A stretch of 64,000 nt of DNA from Torymus aiolomorphi (Eukaryota; Arthropoda; Insecta; Hymenoptera; Torymidae), in the NCBI GenBank assembly GCA_036365515.1, contig CM070874.1:208438297-208502296 (forward strand), in the 5' to 3' direction. The notes under the pieces are model-generated. The model worked only from the letters and a program-made list of their open reading frames with translations, made no database searches and had not been told where the DNA came from. Positions 24,356-36,087 of the stretch are shown piece after piece (position 1 is the first letter of the stretch; each line of letters starts with the position of its first letter). Made by a program: the position numbers and the translations under genes.

Positions 24356-26059
24356 TTAACTTGTCTCCAGCTTGACACGCAACCCCTCAAAAAGGTGCGC
24401 CAGCTGAAAGTCTTCTCGCACTAAAGCATAAGACAATGCGCTGGTTAATTTATTACTTCCGCCCTTCTCAATATTGCCGGACAACGACAACTTTTGCTTC
24501 CTCAATAAATTACTAATTTTGCTAAAACTATTCCTTTTAATTTTAATTCTTTTATGAGTTTCATGCTTGTATTTAATACACGTAAAATTCCTTATTTTAT
24601 TACAAACAAAATTTACTTTTCTCCTACTTTTATTCAATACCGTTTTTGCTCTATAATTTTTTATATTCAATCCAACATTTCCCCCTTGAGTGCTAACACT
24701 CATACTATTTTTACAAGCTAAAATTTCCGAATTTTTCTTATTTTCTACCACAATACATTTATTAACTTTACTTTCAAATTTAGCCGAATTTTTTACAAGA
24801 AGATCTTCACTAACTCTATTTTTCCAATTTTTATTTAACAAGTCCAAATACTGTTGAGATACGCTATTTTTTAACGTTTGCTCTCTAAATAAATTATTTC
24901 CGAATATAATCCTGTTCAATTTTTCTTTCAAACTTTTATTTTTACAAAACTTAGTTCTCAAATTTTGCTTTTTAGCTATTTTAACTAATCGGTTTTTAGT
25001 TTCACAATGCTTAACTTTCAAATCTTTATTTTTATCAATTTTTAAGTTTAAGCTTTTATTTTTACAAATTTCATTTTGCAATTTTCTAGTTTTTTCAAAT
25101 TTTAAATTCAAATTTTTGTTTTTACAAATTTTATTTTTCAAATGACTAGCTTCTTCAAAGTTCAAATTCAAGTTTTTGCTTTTATCAATTTTATTTTCCG
25201 AATCGCTAGCTTTTTCAAAGTTCAAATTCAAATTTTTGCTTTTACTAATTTTATTTTCCGAATCTCTAGTTTTTTCAAAGTTCAAATTCAAAATTTTGCT
25301 TTTACAATTTTTACTTTCCAAATTACTAATTTTTTCAAATTTCAAATTCAAATTTTTATTTTCATCAATTCCATTTTTTAAATCAATTTTTTCCAAAACG
25401 TGCACGGTGCAAATTTCAAATGGGGCGATACTTTTAAGCGAAGAAAGACAAATATGTGAAATAATTTTCTCATGCGAAGCAGGTAAATCGCTATAAACGT
25501 TCTGAGTGCTACACTCGCCTAAAACAACACTGGATTTGTGCGGCCGAGCAGTTGCAACGGGATTTTTCGCGTGTCCGGAATTGCGCTCATCCCCCCACAT
25601 CGTACCCTGCGTTACTTCCTTATGTCGTTCGGCTCGTGCCAAACTTACACTCTCTTTTTTTATTGGCCGCGCGAAATCTACACTACTCGAGCACCGTAAA
25701 CTGATTACGTGAGAAGCTATTTCCAAAAAATTTTCTTCATAATTAATTTTTGCCTCGTATTTTCTTAACATTTCGCTGCCGATTAACCCGTCCTCTTCAA
25801 TAGGAAAATCGTCAGGAACCAAATGAAAATACAATGTTAAATCGCGGAAAATCAAGGGTATTTTCCCGCGCGAGTTAATCGATTCCTTAGTAATACCTAA
25901 GTTCAAGAATTTCGTTTCAAAAACAATGGCCTTACTAGGTTTTTTACTAATTTTAAGCAACGACGGGCCTACCCCCGTATCTAACATTAATTTGAGCGAT
26001 ACCTGATAATTTTCAAATGGCAATTCTATTACAGGTGACTTACTATTAATACTCAACAA
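24356..26059 (-). CDS. Gypsy-B protease plus 20-residue tandem-repeat domain
   Basis: The first ~110 residues resemble a retropepsin: LMLDTGVGPSLLKI near residue 25 gives the catalytic Asp-Thr-Gly, and IGSEMLRKY near 95 fits the C-terminal helix. The rest is unusual. From about 25400 to 25000 a 60-bp unit repeats five or more times in frame, giving a Lys/Asn/Leu/Glu/Phe-rich 20-residue repeat (core KNLNLNFEKASDSENK), followed by Lys/Asn-rich sequence to about 24500. Such a domain between protease and RT is not part of the standard Gypsy polyprotein. A helical or coiled-coil nature is inferred from composition. Confidence 0.75.
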   Translation of the reverse strand: MLSINSKSPVIELPFENYQVSLKLMLDTGVGPSLLKISKKPSKAIVFETKFLNLGITKESINSRGKIPLIFRDLTLYFHLVPDDFPIEEDGLIGSEMLRKYEAKINYEENFLEIASHVISLRCSSSVDFARPIKKESVSLARAERHKEVTQGTMWGDERNSGHAKNPVATARPHKSSVVLGECSTQNVYSDLPASHEKIISHICLSSLKSIAPFEICTVHVLEKIDLKNGIDENKNLNLKFEKISNLESKNCKSKILNLNFEKTRDSENKISKSKNLNLNFEKASDSENKIDKSKNLNLNFEEASHLKNKICKNKNLNLKFEKTRKLQNEICKNKSLNLKIDKNKDLKVKHCETKNRLVKIAKKQNLRTKFCKNKSLKEKLNRIIFGNNLFREQTLKNSVSQQYLDLLNKNWKNRVSEDLLVKNSAKFESKVNKCIVVENKKNSEILACKNSMSVSTQGGNVGLNIKNYRAKTVLNKSRRKVNFVCNKIRNFTCIKYKHETHKRIKIKRNSFSKISNLLRKQKLSLSGNIEKGGSNKLTSALSYALVREDFQLAHLFEGLRVKLETS

Positions 26060-26399
26060 AATGGACTTTCGCGCAAATTTTAATTCTGATTTGTGTTTGA
26101 TTGGTGTGGGCGCGTGCTTTCTGATTGCCCCCAGGTCGCGCCCTGTGCCGCGGGGCTGTTCGCGTTTCCCGCTTCACGTTGCAATTTTTCTCTACTTTTT
26201 CTTTTCAATATTTGGCATTCATTCTTCCAGTGTCCCTCTTTTTACAATAATTGCAAATTTTAACAAAATTATTGATTTGATTCGATTGTGCCACTGCGGG
26301 ACTGTGCGATCGCGGTCGATATTGATTTTGTGAGACTTGGGGCGTGGCTGGCCGCGCGCTAGCCAATGGGTTCGCGGCTGGTGCCGAGACGCGTGCTTG

Positions 26400-27767
26400 C
26401 GTAGCTACGGCCTGCGCTCATGTAGTCGGCTGTGTCGCGGGTTGCTGTGTACCCGGGGGTAACAATGATTTTAAAGTCCAACAGTTTTTCGCGATGTGAT
26501 TTCTTTTGCCACAATATTGACAAATTTATGTCGGTTTATTTTGAACAATTTTAACTTCAGCTAATTCTGCCTTCAATTTGTTATTTTCTTGATTTAATTT
26601 ACTTTTACGCATTGGTTCGGTTTTCTCTTAATCTGTAACCTCACGCTCTATTTCTATTGCTTTTTCTACGGCTTCCTGAAAAGTTGCGGCCACCCCCATG
26701 CGCCTCTTAATTTCCCAATCCATACCGCGTACAAAAAATTTTCATTTATCGGCTTCTACATTTTGTATGAACCCCACATCATCCCTTTTTTCTCTTTTTG
26801 CGGCCTCTTTTAATTCTATTGCGATACGCCTAACTCTGTTTGCAAATGTTATAATGTTTTCTTTTTCTCTTTGTCTGGCCGCGGCTAATTCCGCCATCAA
26901 GGTGTGATGTGTTTTATACGATCCGAAATTTGCCTCAAAATATTTAACTAGATCCGTCATTTTAAAAAAAACTATTTCCTCCATTGACTTTGCTGCTTCA
27001 CCCGTTAGCCGTCGTCTAATTAATTTTGCCAAGTCGGCTTTGTTTGCTGCCGGAATCATGCTAATGGCTTCTCTTAAACCGAATAAAAAGGTACTAAGTG
27101 GAATATTGCTACCGTCAAATTTTGGTATGCAGTCTAGTGCGTCTTTAATCGACAAATTTTTTAACGGAGTTAAAGTTGTATTTGGACGAAAAGAATTCAT
27201 TGTTGTTGGCAGTGTTGTTCTAACATTCGTAACTAAAGGCGTACTGTGCCCCCTTCCCCCTGCTACGTGCGGAGTATAATTTGCCGAATTTAATAAGTTT
27301 GTATCAAAATTCACTTTATTTTGTGTATTATCCCCGTCTATTGTGTTTATTACCGTTTTATACTGCGTAACTTCCCCGTCTTCAGTTAATTCTTGGTCGG
27401 ATTTGACTAGAGCTGGAAGTTTTTCAGTAATCAAATGTTTATGCACGCTCAAGATTGCTTCCATAATTTCAATAACACTAATATTGTGATGCATAAATTC
27501 ACGTAAAATGGCTATCATAATTTCGTCTTGACAAATTTTTTCAACTAATGCCCTATCCACGGTTTCTGCGAGAGACAACTACAACTTCTTAACATCCCGA
27601 ATTCTTTCCGGCTTTATTTCCGATGCCGATTGATATCTAGCCCTGAGCACTGCTACTAACTCGTTGAGCGTAGCCGTTATTAATGTAGGTTCCTCTACAC
27701 TAAGGTATTTCCGCAAAATCTCAGTTGCTTCTGAATTCCTAGCGACCGCACCGTTTGAAGCTGCCAT
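26400..27767 (-). pseudogene. gag: Gypsy-B Gag with several in-frame stops
   Basis: The start is an ATG at 27767. The same frame continues through a TAG at 27579-27581, a TGA near 26742 and TAA codons near 26618 and 26527, reaching a zinc knuckle near 26480-26530 that reads C-QY-C-GKRN-H-IAKN-C (a complete CCHC). A second CNYC motif near 26225-26260 lacks the His and last Cys. The body contains a retrotransposon-gag-like segment (LRRRLTGEAAK-type helix, residues in 26742-27100). The multiple stops show that gag is dead, unlike most of pol. Confidence 0.8.
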
Positions 27768-27883
27768 TTTAATAATTTATTTATATTTTTCTTTTGAACG
27801 TAAGAAACGAAGAGAAAAAGAAAATTTTTATAACTGTGGTATGTATGTATATATAAAATAAAATTTTCAGTATTTTCACTTTT

Positions 27884-27903
27884 ATCCCGGAGGTGGGCCC
27901 CCA
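27884..27903 (-). other. Gypsy-B primer-binding site (tRNA-Pro-like)
   Basis: Two bases inside the LTR end the minus strand reads TGGGGGCCCACCTCCGGGAT. This resembles the 3' end of tRNA-Pro with a 2-base insertion in the middle. The tRNA identity is a memory-based match. Confidence 0.55.
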
Positions 27904-27905
27904 AT

Positions 27906-28895
27906 TGTAACGACCGTGTAACAGTGTTGCGAAAACGATGAAGTTAACGCGATAAATGTTCCAGTTTCGGTTTACGCCTACACGTAATAACCACGGGAGA
28001 AGGAACGCGTGAAAATAGTTAATCGGACAGGTAAATTAAACAATGATAATTCGCGATACTAATTAAGCGGCAAGCGACAGCGTCAGCGAACAATTAGAGT
28101 GACAGAGAAAGAGAAAGGATATCGATCTTCAGAGTTACTTACTTTGGGGCGGTTGCGGTTGGCTCGTTCTCTCAGTTAGCCCTCGTCAGTCTCAGGACCC
28201 AAACGCAGCGGGCGATTCAAATGGCAGAAGGAGAGGATCGTAGAAATAAAGTAACTCTCAAAAATGCAATTGTGTGATGTTTATTAATTGCATAAAGTTA
28301 CGTTTAAACTGTTACACACTGATTGTAGTCGAGATATAATATCAACAATTATTCGCGAGACTACAATTAGAGAAGCTTGACAAATATTTTAAGTTAATTC
28401 CACACGAAAATATTCTAAGTCAATTATACTCGAAATTATTCTAAGTAAATTCTGCTCGAAAATATTCTAAGTAAATTCTGCTCGAAAATATTCTAAGTTA
28501 ATTCTGCTCGAAAATATTCTAAGTCAGAATACAAAATGTCGAAAATTATTCTAAGTCCAATTGTTACAATTAAATAGTCGTCGGTCAAGGGCTTCGCCCT
28601 TCGAAACAAAAAGAACAAAAGCTTCTGCCTCGAGTGGAGGCGCGTCGCGGCTTTTATACCCGCGCATGTATCTAAGGCAGATGCAAAGGTAAGGGAGTGT
28701 AGGGTATCTCATCTTTTGCATGGGGTGGCAAGGACACGGGTGGGGAACTCGGGTTCGAATGTGGCGCTGCCAAGGACAAGGGTTGAATCGATAGGCGTTA
28801 GGAATACGGGTAAGGTAGGATTCGTTACCATGCGAACTGTGGCTCACGTAGGTAACCCAGTTGCTACCATGTGACGCCACCGACAGGAAAGAGGA
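27906..28895 (-). repeat. Gypsy-B 5' LTR, truncated
   Basis: Homologous to 16474-17463 over 990 bp, including the 30-bp tandem array at 28380-28555. The outer U3 part (equivalent of 17464-17565) is missing, and unrelated sequence starts at 28896. Confidence 0.85.
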
Positions 28896-29170
28896 AGCCA
28901 GAAAAAACATCAACAGAGACAAGTGAAAAGTCAGAAACTAAAAACGAATATGTTACTTACTACATGTTACTTATGTTTTGCTTTGCTTTCCAGCTCAAGT
29001 AAGATGTGTGACATATTATCCAGTATTATTGACTTCAAACTTATGATTTCTCTGACTCCTGTGGTAGTGACTCCTGGGGTAGTAGCTCTGATGTACTCAT
29101 CTCCACTATCTCCTTGTTCCCTGGCACCTGTTTGTCATCATCGTCGCTCAGAACTACATCACGAATCTCG
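28896..29170. other. Non-coding flank right of Gypsy-B
   Basis: Contains a block around CATGTTACTTATGTTTTGCTTTGC with weak similarity (partly inverted) to the left flank at 16363-16400. This suggests that both flanks of Gypsy-B derive from one older dispersed repeat. No gene. Confidence 0.35.
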
Positions 29171-29189
29171 GCTAAGGCGTCTGTTGTCT

Positions 29190-30140
29190 GCACGATGCTG
29201 CAATTTCAGCAGTCTTCAATATCTTCTTTTCCTTTTTCTTTGTTAAATTCGTTGGCGATTTGGAGCGTGCCTTCTCCTTCCTTAAACATAAAAAAAGAAG
29301 TTATTCTAAGAGAAGTTATTTACTTATATTACTTATAGGAGCAGCAATACAGCGACATAGCTAGAGTAAATATGTACAGAAAAAACCAGCAGTCAAAACT
29401 TAAACAAGTTGGCTAATATATGTATGTAACTTTTTATATGCTGAAGCTTGCCCACAGTCTCCGAAACGTTCGAATTTTGACCCCTGCCTGTACACATATT
29501 AATAGATAAGTATGTTAAGAATTATAAAAGCATATCCAAAAAAGAATTCAAACTGACGATTGAACTAAATAAGGTATACAATGCATCTTACTCTTTGCAA
29601 AGCAAAATACAAGTAATATGCATTATCTAGCAAATTTCATTAGCTCATTACTTTTGATTTATAATCATCCCATAAATTGGTCGGTTTTTTAAATTCGAAC
29701 ATTAGTCAGGCTATAGGTAACCTATATAGCATATGAAATAAGTTACATACTACCAAATTAGATTAGCTCATTACATTTTATTTTTCCTTGGCTATTTTTT
29801 CTGGCTATCTGACCATAAGCAGTAGTCAGTGCCATAACATTATTAAAAAAAACATTTCAAAAGAAATACTACATTTATAAAATATTTTTAAAATTATAAA
29901 ACTTTCACTACTTGTAATAATATACTAACAAGCAATAAAAAGCTGTACACTAAAAACTTGACAAATTCTTTGAATATAGCCAAATGTTTATGATAAATGT
30001 TATTTTTTTTACTTACTGAGTTTGACAAGGCGTTCTACCTCTTCTGCCACCAATGAGTGGATTCACAAAATGCTCTGGATTATTTATAGGTAACTTATAG
30101 TCTAAAGTTTCCCTCTCTATAAAAGTCCACCATTTTTTAA
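29190..30140 (-). CDS. Possible two-exon gene fragment, function unknown
   Basis: A minus-strand open segment ending at a GTAAGT donor near 30019 (reading ...ERETLDYKLPINNPEHF... and then GGRRGRTPCQ) can be joined in phase to an acceptor near 29290 (TTTATGTTTAAG). The next segment is Lys/Ser-rich (KARSKSPTNLTKKKEKK) and stops near 29190. There is no ATG in the first segment and no recognised domain. It could be the 3' end of a host gene, a pseudogene or chance. Confidence 0.25.
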
Positions 30141-31199
30141 ACACAAAGTGTACTGATTTTTTAAACTCAATGTGTACTGATTGCAGTCTTATATTTTAGT
30201 GATAGTAGCCTCGAGGAAGTCCTTTTTATCATTGTGCTGGCTTCTGTAGACACATTCACTCTCAATGGCCATTTAGCCTTGTTTATGTTACTGTACACTT
30301 GATGCTGAGTATAACTTTTCTGATATTAGTTTCACAGAAGGCCTCTTTGTACATGGCACTGAATTCAGGGCCCAGTGACAAATAAGGTGGATTGTTCCCC
30401 TTGACTCCGCACTAACTGATTAGTCCTTGGAGAGAGAAGAAGAGACGTTACTGCATCATACAGCTGAGCAAACAGCACAAATACACTCGAAAATAACCGA
30501 GAGCCAGAGGGGAAAAAGAAAAAACACTGGCCTTGACGAATATGTATGAGGTAGCAACAATCAACAATTCAAGTCCGAGGTGATGATGGTGTATGCAACG
30601 TATTATGAAAAAAACAAAACTCGTCCTATCGATGATCATATTTCGTTCGTTCTAACGGATGAGAGAGAGAGAGAGAGTAGTTTGGTATCGCTACTTAATC
30701 GGAGCAGAATACACGATGGGCATGACGCGGGTGTTCGTACTATAAAAGGGAGAAACGTTATAAATAATATGGACAATGGATAATATGTTATCTAAAGCTC
30801 CAGGAGTTGCTCAAGCTACAGTTTAGTATATAACTTATCTGATGTCAGGAGTCGGAAGAACAGCAACAAGAAAATCGCAGATATGCCCAAAATCTTTCTC
30901 AGCAACAACAACTACTACTAGCTAAGTAGTAAGCCTCATAACTGAACAGAATTTTATTAATTGGGTCAGTCTTGCTAGGAAACTGTAATTGTAAACAAAT
31001 GATTTCATTGCATTCTAATGATGCAAACTTTAGACATGTACAAAACTTTATTTATAGCAGCTCAGGTTACCCGTTACTGGCTAAACTACAATCACAAGCT
31101 ATAAGACGACAATTAGGTGCACCGTGTATCCTAGTGCAATAAAACTGAGTTTTGGAGGTTATGATAGTGAGTTTTCATAATCCTTACATGCTGATGCTA
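30141..31199. other. Non-coding DNA, no feature recognised
   Basis: AT-rich sequence with short homopolymers and a small GA repeat near 30660-30680. No coding frame, RNA gene or repeat boundary is supported. Confidence 0.4.
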
Positions 31200-31597
31200 C
31201 TACAGATTAGGTATATATTCAACCGTGTCTCCCTTAAAATAAATATCTATTTCCACCGCCGCTGAGCGGCTCGCGCATCTTCTGGCCCAGATAGAGCGTA
31301 TGCGGATACGGAGGATGAGAGCGGCCTGTCCCTCTTCTGCTTCTATATACCTTATCATTGTCATTTGCATTGAATAACGAGTTTTGCCGCCCGTTCTATC
31401 TCGCTCTTTTGCTTTTCTTCCGTACAGAGTTATAATCTCCCGGTTTAGTTTTCTTTTTCTCGTTCGGTTGCTGCTGCTGTTGTTGCTTCTTTGCAGCGGG
31501 CAGTTTTGATTCGTTATGGCCGTGAAACGGGCGCGCTTGCAACGTGCCGGCGCGCCGACGGAAATTGACATTGAACGGAGTCAGCTCTGGATCAGTT

Positions 31598-31969
31598 TCA
31601 GCAGCAGGCTGAGGTGCGGGCACCATTACCTTCAGTCGATTTTTTAGGAATCTTGAGGCTATGGCCGATGGTTGAATACGCTGAGGTGCCGAGCGAGCCA
31701 GAGTTAAGATTGATCTTCACTTTGAGTAAAGAGATTTTTATTGCCTCTTCGCCGAGTGCAGTTGCACTGCTACTCCCGCTGTCGCTCTCTTCAGTCTTAT
31801 CACTCTTGGCCTTGTTACCCTCCTCGCGGTGCTTCTTTTTCTCCTCGACCTTATCTTTGTGTTTGTACTTGTGCTTGTCCTTGTAGCTTTTCTTTGCTCT
31901 CTTGCTGCAATGCTCTTGATGCGATGTAATCGTGGACACTGGAATTGATGCCACAGTCATCGTGGACAC
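31598..31969 (-). pseudogene. Lys-rich nuclear-type protein fragment
   Basis: Open frame of 123 residues with a charged, Lys/His/Glu-rich centre (SYKDKHKYKHKDKVEEKKKH) followed by a Ser-rich acidic patch and IKISLLKVKINL. The overlapping frame at 31396-31626 continues the same style (Pro/Ala-rich, six glutamines, Lys-rich end) after a shift near 31620, then meets an in-frame TAG. Composition resembles disordered tails of transcription or chromatin factors. No family was identified; it may be a decayed gene or retrocopy. Confidence 0.3.
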
Positions 31970-32207
31970 ATGAATACTGAATTAGATCAGCAGAGAAACG
32001 AGCTCGCTCATGTCCACCGTTCAAGGAAAAGAAGACTTCGGTTGCATTTGCTGTATATAGCTCGTGCTGACATCTTGTCATCCTATAGGTGTGCTACTGT
32101 TCCTGTGCATAGCTGCAGCTACACCCATATTAGGCACTTGCAGAAGCGATGGCATAACTACAAAAGTATAGTCATAATAGTCTCCATACTCTGCTGGGGC
32201 CTCCTTT

Positions 32208-32589
32208 CCCTGCTCGAAAAAGTTGATAGAAGTCGATAAGATTTTATATCGACTTGAATGGTGAATCTTAGTTCAATTTTTTGCAATAGGACTTCATATA
32301 ATACGACTGAATCGACATAGATTGATAAAGATCGATAAAACTCTATATGAAAAAATTACAATTGAAATCAATGAAATTTCAAGATCTCGAGTTTATTGAT
32401 TTTAATTATAATTTTTCGTATCGGTTCTTATCGACTTATATTGACTTCTATTGATTTTATCGCATTTTATCAAGTTCTAATGGAGAAACTGGAATTAAGA
32501 TTCACCATTGGAATCAAAAGAGATTTTATCGACTTCTATGGAGAAACTTATCGATTTCTACCTACTTCTATCAACTTTTTCCAGCAGGG
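32208..32589. mobile_element. MITE (382 bp) with 26-bp terminal inverted repeats
   Basis: Ends read CCCTGCTSGAAAAAGTTGAT on the left and the reverse complement on the right, with one mismatch over about 26 bp, and inverted similarity continues inward (GGTGAATCTTA / TAAGATTCACC). It is flanked by TTT on both sides, a possible 3-bp target duplication. The interior is rich in ATCGAC/GTCGAT motifs and non-coding. The superfamily was not identified. Confidence 0.8.
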
Positions 32590-32592
32590 TTT

Positions 32593-33989
32593 GATGTGGC
32601 ATTTTAGAGTAAAATCCTTATCTAACATGTGAGTTTTCACTGCATCAGCATTTCTGAAAGTTTGACCTAAATATCACAAAAATTATTAATAGTTAATTTT
32701 TGAAGGTCATAAAATTTTAATTTATCAATTTCACAAATAAACACGAAAGTAAAATAAATATTGATTTTTTTTTTATTTTTAAAATTAGAATTTAGAAAAT
32801 TTGTTAAACAATTTAGAGAATTAAATACTGATAATAAAAATAATAAGAATCAATGAATAACAACAGAAATAGAGCTTTCCTTTATCATTATGCAATATGC
32901 ATACATAACCAGCATATATTTTGTAATATATGGCATCACGCGTGTGGTAAACAATTTTCAATAAGAAATTGTTCTTTAGAGTACAAGGTTTTTTACTCTT
33001 AAAAAATCTATATTAATTAAAAAGTTACATTTTTTGTTTTTCTACTGAATACTGGTTTGAAATACTCAATATCATATGAAACATTTTACAAGGACATTAT
33101 TCTCTTATATTAAAAATACAGTATTATCATTTTTGATTGAAAAATTTCATTTCCTATCTTTTTTACAGCAACTTATTCATTTAACTTTTTACTTTAATAG
33201 GTAATTTTGCAGCAAATTAAAATAGTTTTAATAAAACAACGTAAAGAGAAGGAGACTAGCACTTATACCCTTTTCCAGCATATAAGGAATGGTTTTATCA
33301 AAGACTATGATGAATCAATAAATTCTTGCATCGTCATTTCCTCTGTTAGTCAAGAAGAATAAAGCTTTGTCTCTGCAAACTTCTCCATTCCGATCCTTAT
33401 CAAAAGTGACTCCGGTTTGCAATTTTGTTATTGTAACAGCCATCAGAATCCAGGATTTTGAAATACGCTTTTGCTATCCTTAGTGTCAACTGCTTGCTGT
33501 GGCGGTGGAAGCTGCCTTATACTTTTTATATATTTCAGACAATGTTCATCCGCTCTTCAGCCTTATGTTTTATGACCACCTTTTCTTTTTACTCATCTGG
33601 GCTTCTTCTTAATCAGTTCGCAATTTGCATAGTCTGGCTTGGTTTTCTGTCTTAAGCTACTCGTCTCGAGTAATGTATTCCTGATAGAATTCACGGCAGG
33701 TCTGTGGTTGGATCAGTAGGTCCGAGCTGCAAACTCTTTACAAGCAAGCATTGCTGCTTGTTTTTTTCTTGAAAACATAAGCCAGATTTGAATGCTGCTT
33801 TCACAACAGCCCAGTTTCGTTTCAGCATTGAAATGCAAATTCATAAGATTACCTTTTGCAGCATCGAAATAAAAGTAACCAATTATTAATAAACATATTA
33901 ACAATGACAAAAAATATTCTAGTTATCCGTGGTCGAAAATGAGAGTAAAAGCATAAACGTCATATCAAAAAATGCAAAGGCCATTTCTT
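32593..33989. other. AT-rich non-coding DNA
   Basis: No supported gene or repeat boundary. The 65-residue frames at 33458 (plus) and 33713 (minus) have no domain or context. Confidence 0.4.
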
Positions 33990-35700
33990 CACCAGTGAGA
34001 CTATTATTATTAGCATTCCAGTCGCCAATATCACTCATTTCTTTTTATGAAAGCTGGAGTTCATTTACTAAGTAAATTGGGAGTTTTGTTATTTTATAAA
34101 ACTTTTTAAAATTATTATCTGAATCTTGTCTAGAAAAATATTTACCAAGAACTCCTCTGAAATATGTTATCCACACATAATCTTGTAAAAAAACACAACC
34201 AGTTTATGAACTGAGAATCACTGAGAATCAAAGTTTTCTTCATATTCTAGTATATATTAAACTTTTGACGTCTCCCATCCTGGGAAAATCATACATGAGA
34301 ATAACTGAGCACTTTTATTTGTTGACATTTTCACAATAATAACACATCCTTTTCGATTTTTTCATTTGGCATAATCTTTTAATTGGTACTTCAATAAATA
34401 TATACAAGAGCAGAGCACTGATATCGACTAAGCTTCTTGAAGATGACAAATGCCTCTCCATTAATAATATAACCACCAGGGTCATGAGGACAATTGTTCA
34501 ATTTGCAAATTCAAAATTAGATTTTTCAGACACTACACAGTTACAACTTCTCAACATTATTAGTTATATCTCCAAAATGACAGTGAGACTACTATTATTA
34601 GCATTCCAGTCGCCAATATCACTCATTTCTTTTTATGAAAGCTGGAGTTCATTTACTAAGTAAATTGGGAGTTTTGTTATTTTATAAAACTTTTAAAATT
34701 ATTATCTGAATCTTGTCTAGAAAAATATTTACCAAGAACTCCCTTGAAACATTTTGACGTCTCCCACCCTGGGAAAATCGTAGATGAGAATAACTGAGCA
34801 CTTTTATTTGTTGAAATTCTCACAATAACACATCGTTTTTCCTTTTTTCGTTCGACATAATCTTTGATGAGATATAAGTTAGATATAAGTTCTTGAATTG
34901 AAACTATGTAAATTATTAACGCATCATTATCCACACATAATCTTGTAAAAAACACAACCAGTTTATGAACTGAAAATCACTGAGAATCAAAGTTTTCTTC
35001 ATATTCTAATATAGATTAAACTTTTGACGTCTCCCATCCTGGGAAAATCATACATGAGAATAACTGAGCACTTTTATTTGTTGACATTCTCACAATAAAA
35101 TATCCTTTTTCGTTTGACATAATCTTTGATGAGATATAAGTTAGATATAATTTCTTGAAATTATTATGGATTGAAACTACATAAATTAATAACTCATCAT
35201 TATCCAGACATAATCTTTAAAAAAAAACACAACCAGTTTATGAACTGAGTATCACTAATGAATGAAAGATTTCTTGAGATTCTTGTACATATCAAACTTT
35301 AGACGTCTCCCACCTTGGGAAAATCATACATGAGAATGACTGAGCACTTTTATTTGTTGAAATTTTCACAATAATAACACATCCTTTACGCTTTTTTCAT
35401 TTGGCATAATCTTTTAATTGGTACTTCAGTAAATATCTACAACAGCAGAGCACTGATATCGGCTAAGCTTCTTGAAGATTACAAATTGCTTTAATAATAT
35501 AACCACCAGGGTCATGAGGACAATTGATCAATTTGCAAATTCAAAATTAGATTTTTCAGACACTACATAATTACAATTTCTCAACATTATTGGTTATATC
35601 TCCAAAATGACTGGCTAAAATCTTTTTATATGTAATGTCTGTAAAAATTAGAACTCAACATTATTGGCTATATCCCAAAATTACTTGAAAAACTCTGCTT
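33990..35700. repeat. Degenerate complex tandem duplications
   Basis: Several blocks recur in the same orientation. A ~160-bp block beginning GTGAGACTA is at 33997 and 34580. A block with GACGTCTCCCA-CTGGGAAAATC is at about 34268, 34758, 35026 and 35303. A block with GAGCACTGATATCG is at 34412 and 35448, and one with CCACCAGGGTCATGAGGAC is at 34473 and 35503. This is a locally duplicated, diverging non-coding array. Confidence 0.8.
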
Positions 35701-36038
35701 CTGTAATATCTGTATCTGAAAAAGTAAGAAATTACACAAAGTATCAATTTAAAAAAAATGTTTTGAGACATTATTTAACATTAAGCCAGTAAGTCCTTAT
35801 CTAATAAAAGTTATTCACCCGTTGACTACTTGAGATCTTTGATATTTATATCAACTAATTTTAAACTAACTCACAAACGATAACATTTGTAAAATTACAA
35901 TTTTTATCGTTGTTTGTTATTATCATAAACATAAGAAAGATACCTTCTACGCATCTGTCTCTCTCTCTCTCTCAATGGGTGCCACTCCCCCTAACCTACA
36001 CCCGCATAGTCTATCTCTCTTATGTCTATACTCTTAAC

Positions 36039-36087
36039 CCCTTTCTACAACCTCACGCACAGTTTTTGCGTGAGGTTGTAGAAAGGG
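36039..36087. repeat. Perfect 21-bp hairpin with 7-nt loop
   Basis: Arms 36039-36059 and 36067-36087 are exact reverse complements (core CTACAACCTCACGCA) around a CAGTTTT loop. It lies beside a dispersed repeat copy (35785-36175). It could be a young MITE centre, an inverted duplication or a small hairpin RNA source. Confidence 0.9.

Larger units (their letters stand above)
16474..28895 (-). mobile_element. Gypsy-B: older, decayed Ty3/Gypsy LTR retrotransposon
   Basis: Minus-strand order: truncated 5' LTR (27906-28895), tRNA-Pro-like primer site, gag with in-frame stops, protease with a tandem-repeat insertion, RT-RNase H, integrase, about 3 kb of non-pol sequence, polypurine tract, 3' LTR (16474-17565). 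The shared LTR parts are 990 bp each and differ at scattered positions (for example near the TGTAACG end), so it is older than Gypsy-A. No target duplication is visible, because the outer 102 bp of the right LTR are missing and the sequence diverges abruptly at 28896. Confidence 0.9.

Noticed and set aside
25142..25496. Plus-strand frames rich in Phe and Ile repeats
   Set aside because: Antisense shadow of the Lys/Asn/Leu-rich tandem repeat in Gypsy-B Pol.
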